Below are positions 7,056-13,806 of a DNA stretch of 20,418 bases, piece by piece. The first letter of the stretch is position 1; each line of letters begins with the position of its first letter. Under the pieces are notes generated by a model that had not been told where the DNA came from, did no database searches, and saw only the letters and a program-made list of their open reading frames with translations. This DNA comes from Lachnospiraceae bacterium UBA4317 (lineage in GTDB: Bacteria > Bacillota_A > Clostridia > Lachnospirales > Lachnospiraceae), in assembly GCA_002394525.1 (NCBI GenBank), contig DGUF01000146.1:1-20418 (forward strand), written 5' to 3'. The translations under genes were made by a program, and so were the position numbers.

Positions 7056-7190
7056 GAGTGAAAAATCCTGTCGATACAGGATTTTTCACTCCGGTGCCTG
7101 TGCCGCGGGCCCAGGCACCTGTGATTGCATCGGAGAAATCGCCTCCGCGAATTTCTCCTCGCAGTGCCGCTCTGGCGAGCGGCATGCTGC
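7056..7190. repeat. Cluster of four consecutive stem-loops between yigZ and mgtE
   Basis: Hairpin 1: perfect 16-bp stem, 7056-7071 with 7076-7091, 4-nt loop, five T residues inside the 3' arm. Hairpin 2: GGTGCCTG/CAGGCACC, 7093-7100 with 7112-7119. Hairpin 3: GGAGAAAT/ATTTCTCC, 7132-7139 with 7151-7158, with inner pairing. Hairpin 4: TGCCGCTC/GAGCGGCA, 7165-7172 with 7177-7184, extended by GCAG/CTGC beyond a 2-nt bulge. Hairpin 1 may also serve as the yigZ terminator. The dense dyad structure resembles a repetitive palindromic unit or a structured mgtE leader. I see no M-box (Mg2+ riboswitch) consensus in it. Confidence 0.75.
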
Positions 7191-7237
7191 GGAAAAAGAG
7201 ATGGAAGGACTGCAGGATCCGGCGGAAAGGGGGCATC

Positions 7238-8593
7238 ATGGAAGATAAGAACAAAGAATATGAGCAGCTGCTGCGGGAACTTCTGGAGTCCAGACAGTAC
7301 ACAAAACTCAGGCAGACCTGTGCGGATATGCAGACGGCCGATATCGCGGCGGTCATGGATGAGATGGAGGACGAGGAATCCCTGAGGATCTTCCGGATCC
7401 TGCCCAAGGGCATGGCGGCGGATGTCTTCGCGGACCTGGAGCTCGATGACCAGCAGTACATCATCCAGTCCCTGTCCGACAAGGAGGCATCCTCCATCAT
7501 CGATAACCTGATGGCCGATGACGCGGCGGATTTCCTGGAGGAGATGCCCGCCAACGTCGTCAAGAAGATCCTGAGCAATGCCCGGCCCGACACGCGGGCG
7601 GACATCAACCACCTGCTGCGCTATCCCGAGGATTCCGCCGGCAGCATCATGACGGTCGAGTATGTCGATCTCAAGGAGAGCATGACCGTCCGGGATGCCA
7701 TTGAGCGGATCAGAAAGATCGGCCTGGACAAGGAGACGGTCAACGTCTGTTATGTCCTGGACCCCCAGCGCGTGCTGCTGGGCACGGTCGCCCTGCGCTA
7801 CCTGGTCATGGCTGAACCCGATACCGTGATCGGGGAGATGATGAATGAGAACATCATCAGCATCAACACGACGACCGACCAGGAGGAGGCCGCCATGGCC
7901 TTCCAGAAATACGACTTTACGGCCATGCCGGTCGTGGACAATGAAAACCGCATGGTCGGTATCATCACCATCGACGATATCGTCGATATCATCCAGGAAG
8001 AGGCCACCGAGGATATCGAAAAGATGGCCGCTATCCTGCCGACGGACCGGCCCTACTTCAAGACCGGCATCCTGGAGACCTATAAGGCCAGAATGCCCTG
8101 GCTGCTCTTCCTCATGATCTCGGCGACCTTCACGGGCGCCATCATCACGAGGGCCGAGGGGGCGCTCGCCAAGTATGTGATCCTGACAGCCTATATCCCC
8201 ATGCTCATGGATACGGGCGGTAACGCCGGCTCCCAGGCCAGCGTCTCCATCATCCGAGGCATTTCCCTGGGAGAGATCGAATTCAAGGAAATGTTCCGGG
8301 CCATCTGGAAGGAGGTCCGCGTGGCCGCCATGTGCGGCGTGACCCTGTCCCTCTGCAATTTTGTCAAGCTTCTGGTGATCGACAGGATCCCCATCACCGT
8401 GGCCCTGATCGTCTGCGTGACCCTGGTGGTGGTCGTCCTCGTGGCCAAGATCATCGGCTGTGTCCTGCCCCTGACGGCAGAGCACATCGGCTTTGACCCG
8501 GCTGTCATGGCCAGCCCCTTCATCACGACCATCGTGGACGCCATCTCACTGACCGTCTACTTCACGATCGCCAAGATCGTCCTTCATATTTAG
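7238..8593 (+). CDS. mgtE: Magnesium transporter MgtE
   Basis: A 451-residue Mg2+-selective channel, the usual length for the family. The N-terminal helical domain (about 1-130) contains the family's repeated pattern of the FADLELDDQQYIIQSL and ADDAADFLEEMP type. Two CBS domains follow (about 137-200 and 201-262; the second contains MPVVDNENRMVGIITIDDIV). They sense cytoplasmic Mg2+ and close the pore. Five membrane helices form the C-terminal pore, with the signature PMLMDTGGNAGSQ at 321-333 and an Asp at 434 (PFITTIVDA) matching the pore aspartate of characterised MgtE. ATG 7238 is set by AAAGGGGG 4 nt upstream. The frame is open back to 7058, but that part lies in the hairpin cluster and is not family-like. 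The neighbour 66 bp downstream is probably co-transcribed. Confidence 0.96.
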   Translation: MEDKNKEYEQLLRELLESRQYTKLRQTCADMQTADIAAVMDEMEDEESLRIFRILPKGMAADVFADLELDDQQYIIQSLSDKEASSIIDNLMADDAADFLEEMPANVVKKILSNARPDTRADINHLLRYPEDSAGSIMTVEYVDLKESMTVRDAIERIRKIGLDKETVNVCYVLDPQRVLLGTVALRYLVMAEPDTVIGEMMNENIISINTTTDQEEAAMAFQKYDFTAMPVVDNENRMVGIITIDDIVDIIQEEATEDIEKMAAILPTDRPYFKTGILETYKARMPWLLFLMISATFTGAIITRAEGALAKYVILTAYIPMLMDTGGNAGSQASVSIIRGISLGEIEFKEMFRAIWKEVRVAAMCGVTLSLCNFVKLLVIDRIPITVALIVCVTLVVVVLVAKIIGCVLPLTAEHIGFDPAVMASPFITTIVDAISLTVYFTIAKIVLHI

Positions 8594-8659
8594 GAATATT
8601 CAGGATCTGCGGCTCAGCGGGCGGATTCTTTCACTGCAGTTCTTGAGGAGAGGAGAAAA

Positions 8660-9697
8660 ATGATCGATATCTACGGGACCTTGGGCCCGTCCTGCTCAAG
8701 GCAGGAAATCCTCACACAGATGTTCCGCGCAGGCATGACAGGGGTCAGGCTCAACCTCTCCCATATCAGCCTGCGCCAGAGCGCGGGCCAGCTGGAGACC
8801 CTGCACGCAGCGGCCCGTGAGGCCGGGGTAAAGCCCCGCCTCCTGATCGACATGCAGGGCCCCGAGCTCAGGATCGGGCGCTTCAGGGCCCCGGTCATGC
8901 TGGATGAAAAGGAAAAGGTCGTCCTCTACAGCGATAAACTGGAGGAGGCCGACAGGCTCCGCCTGCGCCGGTCTGTCCGGGCCGCCGTCCCGATCCCCGG
9001 CGTGGTCTGCCAGGCCCTGGAAAAAGACCGGGAGGTCCTTTTGGATGACGGCAGAATCCTGCTCAGGATCCGGGAAACGGGAGAGGGCAGAGCCGGGGCG
9101 GAGGTCCTGCGGGGAGGCCTTCTGGCGGCCCGCAAGAGCATCAAGGTCCCCGGCCTGGACATCCACATGCCAACGATGACCGACGCGGACCTGGAGAATA
9201 TCCGGGATGCCGCCGCCTTTGGCGTGACGGGCATCATGCAGCCCTTTGTCAGGAGCCGGGAGGACCTGGAGGAGGTCCGTGCCGCCCTGGACCGGAGCGG
9301 GGCCGGAGACCTGCGCCTGGTCGCCAAGATCGAGAACCGGGAGGGCATGAGCCGGCTGGACAGCCTCCTGCCGGTCTGCGACGCCATCTGCATCGCCCGC
9401 GGGGACCTGGGCAACGATATGGAGCTCTGGGACCTGCCGGCCGCCCAGAAGCAGATCGCGGCCGCCTGCAAAAAGGCGGGCAGGTACTTTATGGTGGCGA
9501 CCCAGATGCTGGCCAGCATGGAAAAAAACGCGGTGCCGACCAGGGCCGAGGTCAACGATATTTTCAACACGGTGGCGGACGGGGCGTCCGGCGTCATGAT
9601 CACGGGGGAATCCGCCGTGGGAGCCCATCCCGTGGAGGCGATCCGTTTTCTGGCCAACACGGCGGCGAGCGCGGAACTGTTCAGAAGCGGGTCATGA
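8660..9697 (+). CDS. Short, divergent pyruvate kinase family protein
   Basis: This 345-residue protein matches the catalytic core of pyruvate kinase (phosphoenolpyruvate + ADP to pyruvate + ATP), but lacks the C-terminal regulatory domain of the usual 470-590 residue enzyme. Active-site landmarks are present: RLNLSH (30-35), DMQGPELRIG (64-73), the lysine and glutamate of VAKIENREG (Lys223, Glu225), IARGDLG with Asp249, and ATQMLASM (280-287). Compared with the canonical DTKGPEIR motif, the Thr that helps bind K+ is Met65 and the following Lys is Gln66, while the Glu associated with K+ dependence is kept (Glu69). MLESM is MLASM and SGETAKG is TGESAVG. It may be a functional PEP-utilising enzyme with altered control, or a paralogue with another role. 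The start is set by GAGGAGAGGAG just upstream. Confidence 0.82.
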   Translation: MIDIYGTLGPSCSRQEILTQMFRAGMTGVRLNLSHISLRQSAGQLETLHAAAREAGVKPRLLIDMQGPELRIGRFRAPVMLDEKEKVVLYSDKLEEADRLRLRRSVRAAVPIPGVVCQALEKDREVLLDDGRILLRIRETGEGRAGAEVLRGGLLAARKSIKVPGLDIHMPTMTDADLENIRDAAAFGVTGIMQPFVRSREDLEEVRAALDRSGAGDLRLVAKIENREGMSRLDSLLPVCDAICIARGDLGNDMELWDLPAAQKQIAAACKKAGRYFMVATQMLASMEKNAVPTRAEVNDIFNTVADGASGVMITGESAVGAHPVEAIRFLANTAASAELFRSGS

Positions 9698-9711
9698 AGG
9701 ATCAGAGCCGG

Positions 9712-9731
9712 GATCAGGGCCTGATCAGGCC
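9712..9731. repeat. Overlapping GATCAGG palindromes upstream of nrdR
   Basis: The perfect 14-bp palindrome GGCCTGATCAGGCC (9718-9731) overlaps a second dyad, GATCAGG at 9712-9718 with CCTGATC at 9720-9726. Additional GATCAG and CCTGATC copies flank it (9700-9736), so several mutually exclusive hairpins can form. There is no T tract. It lies in the 73-bp gap before nrdR and could be a processing site or an operator. It does not match the known NrdR box. Confidence 0.55.
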
Positions 9732-9770
9732 TGATCTGAGCATATAGAGAGCAATGTACTGGAGGTGGGT

Positions 9771-10244
9771 ATGAGATGTCCTTATTGCGGAAGTGAAGAT
9801 ACGAGAGTTTCAGATTCCAGGCCGGTGGAGGAAAACAACTCCATCCGCAGGCGCAGGGTCTGCGACACCTGCAAGCGCAGGTTCACGACCTATGAAAAGA
9901 TCGAGATGATCCCCATGATCGTAATCAAAAAAGACAACAACCGGGAGCCCTATGACAGGGGCAAGATCGAAGGAGGGATCCTGCGCGCCTGCCACAAGCG
10001 CCCGGTCAGCGTCAACCAGATCAAGAGGGTCGTGGATGAGATTGAAAAAGAGATCTACGACCGGGAGGAGAAGGAGATCTCCAGCTCCGAGATCGGCGAG
10101 CTTGTGATCAAGAGAGTCCACAGCCTGGATCCCGTCGCCTATGTGCGTTTTGCTTCCGTCTACAGGGAATTCAAGGATGTCAATACCTTTGTGGAGGAGC
10201 TGGGCAAGCTCCTGGAGCAGGACAACCTCCGCAACAAAAAGTAA
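9771..10244 (+). CDS. nrdR: Transcriptional repressor NrdR
   Basis: A 157-residue zinc-ribbon/ATP-cone regulator that represses ribonucleotide reductase genes in response to the dATP/ATP state. The zinc ribbon is complete, with Cys3 and Cys6 (MRCPYCGS) and the second pair in RVCDTCKRRFTTYE (about residues 31 and 34). The ATP-cone follows (about 46-136: VIKKDNNREPYDRGKIEGGI and the EIGELVIKRVHSLDPVAYVR segment). Length and order are typical. ATG 9771 is chosen over the GTG at 9765, because the latter overlaps the GGAGG ribosome binding site at 9761-9765. The gene lies at the end of the mgtE-pyruvate kinase run and converges on the LysR gene with only 18 bp between. No clear terminator is visible there. 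Confidence 0.97.
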   Translation: MRCPYCGSEDTRVSDSRPVEENNSIRRRRVCDTCKRRFTTYEKIEMIPMIVIKKDNNREPYDRGKIEGGILRACHKRPVSVNQIKRVVDEIEKEIYDREEKEISSSEIGELVIKRVHSLDPVAYVRFASVYREFKDVNTFVEELGKLLEQDNLRNKK

Positions 10245-10262
10245 CTCCCGGGAGAACTCCGG

Positions 10263-11162
10263 TCATGTCGAGATATCCTCCTGGCAGTATTCGTCCCGGA
10301 TAAACTTGATAAAACGATAGACTGCCGGGATCTGGTATTTGCCCGCCAGATAGCCCATGTAGACAGTATGGGAGAACTGCAGGTCCTCTGCCAGGGGCCG
10401 GATGCAGATCCCCGGCCGGTGGATGAAATCCACGTCGGCGACCAGGGCAATGCCGAAGCCCTTCTCCACCAGAGAAGCGATCCCGACCTCATCCGGGGAT
10501 TCACAGATGATCCGGGGGCGCAGGCCCTGGCGGCGGAAGAAGGTCTGCGTCTCCTTGCCCAGTCCGGAGCTGCGGTCATAGGTCAGGACCGGATAGCTGC
10601 TAAAAGCCTCCGGGCCGATAAAGGTCCGGTCCGCCAGCGGATGGCCCTCCGGCATGATGACCACCATTTTCTGGCTGGTCAGGGGGATGAAGCGGATGGC
10701 AATCTCGCTGATGTCCTTTGTGCCGAAGACCACATCGTAGCGGCCGTTTTTGAGCCCCTGGATATTCTGGGCGGAGAGCCCCTGGAAAAAGCTGAAGATG
10801 ATGTTCCTGTTCTCCTCAGTCTCCATAAAGGCCTGCACGGCATCGGGAATGAAGCTGACGGACAGGGGGGAGACATAGGCCACGGAGATCTCTCCGCCGG
10901 AGCTGGCCAGCTGATGCATCTTCCGCTCCGCGACGGATATATCATCCAGGATCTTTTCCACATGCTCCAGGAAGAGCTGGCCGCCCTTGGTCAGGGTGAC
11001 ATTTCTCCCGACCCGGTCAAAGAGCATGACGCCGAGTTCATTTTCCAGGGCGGAAATAGCCCGGGAGAGAGAGGGCTGAGAGATGCTCAGGTCTTCGGCA
11101 GCATGATTAAAGTGCTGGGTCTTGGCGGCCTGGTAAAAATAGTAAAGCTGATTCAAGGTCAT
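10263..11162 (-). CDS. LysR-family transcriptional regulator, probable regulator of the shikimate/quinate-TRAP genes
   Basis: This 299-residue protein has the standard LysR layout: an N-terminal winged helix-turn-helix (MTLNQLYYFYQAAKTQHFNH, then AAEDLSISQPSLSRAISALE, to about residue 60), a linker helix, and a two-lobe periplasmic-binding-protein-like effector domain (from about residue 90). LysR proteins usually activate a divergently transcribed neighbour when they bind a pathway metabolite. Here the neighbour is the YdiB-like dehydrogenase, 248 bp away, so a shikimate-pathway compound is the likely effector (inference). The start at 11162 has AGGGAG about 8 nt upstream on the - strand. 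The effector-domain ligand cannot be read from the sequence. Confidence 0.93.
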   Translation of the reverse strand: MTLNQLYYFYQAAKTQHFNHAAEDLSISQPSLSRAISALENELGVMLFDRVGRNVTLTKGGQLFLEHVEKILDDISVAERKMHQLASSGGEISVAYVSPLSVSFIPDAVQAFMETEENRNIIFSFFQGLSAQNIQGLKNGRYDVVFGTKDISEIAIRFIPLTSQKMVVIMPEGHPLADRTFIGPEAFSSYPVLTYDRSSGLGKETQTFFRRQGLRPRIICESPDEVGIASLVEKGFGIALVADVDFIHRPGICIRPLAEDLQFSHTVYMGYLAGKYQIPAVYRFIKFIRDEYCQEDIST

Positions 11163-11200
11163 AATCGGGTCTCCCTATCATTTCTTATATAACAATCTCT

Positions 11201-11229
11201 ATTATACAGCCCTTCAATGATAGTTTCAA
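11201..11229 (-). promoter_or_regulatory. Promoter of the LysR gene
   Basis: Read on the - strand, TTGAAA (11229-11224) and a perfect TATAAT (11206-11201) are separated by 17 bp. It lies about 40 bp upstream of the LysR start, back to back with the + strand promoter at 11256, in an AT-rich regulatory region. Confidence 0.7.
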
Positions 11230-11255
11230 TGCATTAAAAACACATAATAATGATA

Positions 11256-11285
11256 TTGGAAGTGGTCTTTCCATGTACTTATAAT
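11256..11285 (+). promoter_or_regulatory. Candidate promoter of the ydiB-aroD-TRAP genes
   Basis: A -35 TTGGAA (11256-11261) and a perfect -10 TATAAT (11280-11285) are 18 bp apart. The weak -35 is what one expects of an activator-dependent promoter. The leader would be about 118 nt. Confidence 0.55.
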
Positions 11286-11310
11286 TAAAAATAGAGAGTA
11301 AGGGGGTTGT

Positions 11311-11333
11311 CAATTAAAAAACATTCTTAATTG
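11311..11333. promoter_or_regulatory. Inverted repeat CAATTAA-N9-TTAATTG in the leader
   Basis: Two perfect 7-bp half sites (11311-11317 and 11327-11333) are separated by 9 bp, just downstream of the candidate start of transcription. It could be an operator or an RNA hairpin. The size and symmetry would suit a dimeric regulator, but the position is lower than a typical LysR activation site. Confidence 0.4.
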
Positions 11334-11410
11334 GGACCTTCGTCAGCCCTGCGGATGCGAACCGGCATGCGTTCAGGGCTTTTCAGCACATTTTTGGAGG
11401 GATTGAAAGA

Positions 11411-12289
11411 ATGGCAGAGAGACTTACAGGACACACTGAACTTGTCGGCCTGATCGCATACCCGATCAGACATTCCAGCTCCCCTGCAATGCACAACGAG
11501 GCGTTTGCTTATCTGGGACTGGACTATGCGTATCTCGCGTTTGAAGTCGACAACAGCACGCTGGAGGATGCGGTCAAGGGTATCCGCGCTCTGAAGCTGG
11601 TCGGCTCCAATGTTTCCATGCCCAACAAGACAGTTGTCGGGCAGTATCTCGACAAGCTTTCCCCTGCGGCCGAGCTGGTTGGCGCGGTCAATACCATTGT
11701 CAACAAAAATGGTGTACTCGAAGGTCACTGCACGGACGGCATCGGCTATATGCAGTCCCTGAAGGACTATGACATCGATGTCATCGGCAAGAAGATCACT
11801 GTTGTCGGCGCCGGCGGCGCGGCAACTGCCATCGAGATCCAGGCCGCCCTGGACGGTGTCGCGGAGATCTCCATTTTTAATATCAAAGATAAATTCTGGG
11901 CAAATGCCGAGGAGACCGTCAAAAAGATCAATACAAAGACCAACTGCAAGGCTCAGCTCTTTGACCTGGCCGACACAGAGGCCCTGCGCAGAGAGATCGA
12001 GTCCAGCTATCTGCTGGCCAACGCCACGGGCTGCGGCATGAAGCCGCTCGAGGGCATGACCTGGCTTCCCGACAAGTCCTTCCTGCGTCCCGACCTGATC
12101 GTGACTGATACGGTCTACGCTCCCGCGGAGACCGAGTTCCTCCGCATCGCCAAGGAGGTCGGCTGCAAGAACATGAACGGCTTCGGCATGATGCTCTTCC
12201 AGGGCGCGGCTGCCTTCAAGATGTGGACAGGCGTCGATATGCCCATCGAGCACATGAAGGAAGTCCTGGGCATCCGCTACGGCGAATGA
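11411..12289 (+). CDS. ydiB: Quinate/shikimate dehydrogenase, YdiB-like
   Basis: A 292-residue member of the shikimate dehydrogenase family. It catalyses NAD(P)-dependent interconversion of 3-dehydroshikimate and shikimate, and in YdiB-type enzymes also of 3-dehydroquinate and quinate. The substrate-binding SSSPAMHNEAF is near residues 22-32. NVSMPNK (about 68-74) carries the catalytic lysine and has Ser-Met-Pro as in YdiB. TDGIGY is the second conserved substrate site. The Rossmann nucleotide-binding motif VGAGGAATA follows at about 132-140. NGFGMMLFQGAAAF near the C-terminus closes the active site. The whole length aligns with E. coli YdiB as I recall it (for example AAELVGAVNTIVN, GMKPLE, LWTG-type C-terminus), more closely than with AroE. 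It is the first gene of the operon, with GGAGGGA about 8 nt before ATG 11411. Preference for quinate over shikimate is inferred. Confidence 0.88.
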   Translation: MAERLTGHTELVGLIAYPIRHSSSPAMHNEAFAYLGLDYAYLAFEVDNSTLEDAVKGIRALKLVGSNVSMPNKTVVGQYLDKLSPAAELVGAVNTIVNKNGVLEGHCTDGIGYMQSLKDYDIDVIGKKITVVGAGGAATAIEIQAALDGVAEISIFNIKDKFWANAEETVKKINTKTNCKAQLFDLADTEALRREIESSYLLANATGCGMKPLEGMTWLPDKSFLRPDLIVTDTVYAPAETEFLRIAKEVGCKNMNGFGMMLFQGAAAFKMWTGVDMPIEHMKEVLGIRYGE

Positions 12290-12396
12290 TAAGGACAGCG
12301 ATGAGATGACCGCCGGCGGCGGACTTGTCCGCATTGCGGGCAGCTGCGGGCGCGTCATGGATATCATCTAAAAGAGAGTTTCCTGTGGAGGTGAGT

Positions 12397-13161
12397 ATGG
12401 CAAATGTAGTAGAAGTACGCGGCGTCAAAATCGGCGAGGGGATCCCCAAGATCATCGTCCCGATCGTAGGGACCACAAAGGAGGAGATCCTTGCGGCAGC
12501 CGCCTCTTTTGAGAGCGTGCGCCTGGACATCGTCGAGTGGCGCGTGGACTGGTATCAGGATATTTTTGATTTCGCAAAGGTCGAGGACACCATGAAGGCA
12601 CTCCGGGCTGCGCTCGGAAATACCCCCATCCTCTTTACCTTCCGCACCTCCAAGGAGGGCGGTGAGAAGGCAATCAGCCCCGAGGATTACGCGGAGCTCA
12701 ACATCAGGGCCGCGCAGACCGGCCTGATCGATATGGTCGACGTAGAGGCCTTTACCGGCGACGAGATCGTGAAAAAGATCATCGACGGCGCGCATGCCGC
12801 CGGCGTCAGAGTTGTCGCTTCCAACCATGATTTCGGCAAGACACCCGACAAGGACGACATCCTCGGAAGACTGCGCAAGATGCAGGATCTGGGCGCCGAT
12901 ATCCCCAAGATCGCAGTCATGCCCAGGAGCAAAAGGGATGTCCTGGTCCTCCTCTCCGCAACCGAGGAGATGGCGACCGACTACGCGGATCGTCCCATCA
13001 TTACCATGTCCATGGCGGGCACAGGCCTGGTAAGCCGCCTCTGCGGCGAGGCCTTCGGCAGCTCCTGCACCTTCGGCGCAGTGGGCAAGGCTTCCGCGCC
13101 CGGACAGATGAACGCAGCTGATCTCGATACAGTCCTGAACCTGATCCACGCCAGCATGTGA
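12397..13161 (+). CDS. aroD: Type I 3-dehydroquinate dehydratase
   Basis: This 254-residue enzyme converts 3-dehydroquinate to 3-dehydroshikimate through a Schiff base. The conserved VEWRVDWY (Glu47, Arg49), the catalytic histidine in ASNHDF (His144) and the Schiff-base lysine in KIAVMP (Lys171) are all visible, as are the C-terminal SMAGTGLVSRLCGEAFGSS and GKASAPGQM loop residues that bind the substrate. The length is typical. ATG 12397 is set by GGAGGTG 4-6 nt upstream; the frame extends back to 12325 without a good site. It follows the dehydrogenase by 107 bp with no clear terminator. The pairing repeats the ydiB-aroD arrangement known from E. coli. With the TRAP genes after it, the enzyme may act on imported quinate-derived dehydroquinate as well as in biosynthesis. 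Confidence 0.95.
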   Translation: MANVVEVRGVKIGEGIPKIIVPIVGTTKEEILAAAASFESVRLDIVEWRVDWYQDIFDFAKVEDTMKALRAALGNTPILFTFRTSKEGGEKAISPEDYAELNIRAAQTGLIDMVDVEAFTGDEIVKKIIDGAHAAGVRVVASNHDFGKTPDKDDILGRLRKMQDLGADIPKIAVMPRSKRDVLVLLSATEEMATDYADRPIITMSMAGTGLVSRLCGEAFGSSCTFGAVGKASAPGQMNAADLDTVLNLIHASM

Positions 13162-13237
13162 CCCGGTCCCGGGAGGACTTCCCGCCGCCGGCAGCGCTGA
13201 CGGATGACCGATAACAGACAGTCGCTGTTTATACTGC

Positions 13238-13270
13238 GGCAGGCACTGCGGTTGCAGGGCCTGCCTTTTT
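13238..13270 (+). terminator. Terminator or attenuator between aroD and the TRAP genes
   Basis: The stem GGCAGGC/GCCTGCC (13238-13244 with 13259-13265), extended past one mismatch by CTGC/GCAG and closed by a GGTT loop, is followed by five T residues (13266-13270). It lies only 11 bp before the dctQ ribosome binding site. If it works, TRAP expression depends on read-through; no separate strong promoter was seen between it and dctQ. Confidence 0.75.
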
Positions 13271-13296
13271 AACTTCAGAAAGGGGAGTGAGTACTG

Positions 13297-13791
13297 TTGA
13301 ATAAATTCTGGCATTTCATCAGAGAAAATCTTGAAGAAGTTGTAATGACCATCCTCCTGATCCTCATGGCTTTGATCATGGGGATCCAGGTCGTGTCCCG
13401 CTATGCCTTCGGCATGTCCCTGTCCTGGTCCGAAGAGGTGACGCGCTACCTCTTTATCTGGTCGGCCTTTATCAGCGTGAGCCTCTGTACCAAAAAGGGC
13501 CTCTCGATCAAGATCGACCAGTTTATCAAGCTCTTTTCCAAAAGGGGCCAGGCCCTGTTCAGGATCGTGACCCTGACGATCGAGTTTGTCTTTTTTGTCT
13601 ATCTGGTTCCCTTTGCCTACCGCTATCTGGTGACCACCATCAAGAGCGGCCAGGTCAGCCCCGCCTGCGGCATCCCCATGTATTTTGTCCAGTCGGCCCC
13701 GCTGATCTGCTTCGTCCTGTGCGTCCTCCGCATCGTGGAGCAGTGGGTCCTGGAGTGGCGCAATTTCCTGAAAAAAGATGAAAAGGCTTAA
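13297..13791 (+). CDS. TRAP transporter small membrane subunit (DctQ family)
   Basis: A 164-residue protein with four hydrophobic segments (about 16-36, 48-66, 88-110 and 127-147). It is the small subunit that pairs with the large DctM-type subunit in Na+-driven TRAP transporters. The family pattern is visible: VVSRYAFGMSLSWSEEVTRYLFIW, with Trp-Ser-Glu-Glu at about 43-46, followed by a SVSLCTKKGLSIKID stretch. The start is TTG 13297 with AGGGGAG at 13281-13287 (9-nt spacing). No better in-frame ATG exists upstream, and the next methionines fall inside the first helix. It is the first of three TRAP genes; dctM starts 15 bp after its stop. Confidence 0.92.
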   Translation: MNKFWHFIRENLEEVVMTILLILMALIMGIQVVSRYAFGMSLSWSEEVTRYLFIWSAFISVSLCTKKGLSIKIDQFIKLFSKRGQALFRIVTLTIEFVFFVYLVPFAYRYLVTTIKSGQVSPACGIPMYFVQSAPLICFVLCVLRIVEQWVLEWRNFLKKDEKA

Positions 13792-13806
13792 GATTGGAGG
13801 TCAGCT

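Noticed and set aside
7058..7237. 60-codon N-terminal extension of mgtE
   Set aside because: It begins inside a perfect hairpin and is not like MgtE. ATG 7238 has a strong ribosome binding site and gives the normal length.
7050..7237. M-box Mg2+ riboswitch upstream of mgtE
   Set aside because: I looked for it because of the gene's function, but the conserved M-box core is not visible. The structures there are simple consecutive hairpins.
12319..12332. GCGGAC-tt-GTCCGC hairpin between ydiB and aroD
   Set aside because: The stem is short, the loop is only 2 nt and there is no T tract, so it is unlikely to end transcription between the two genes.
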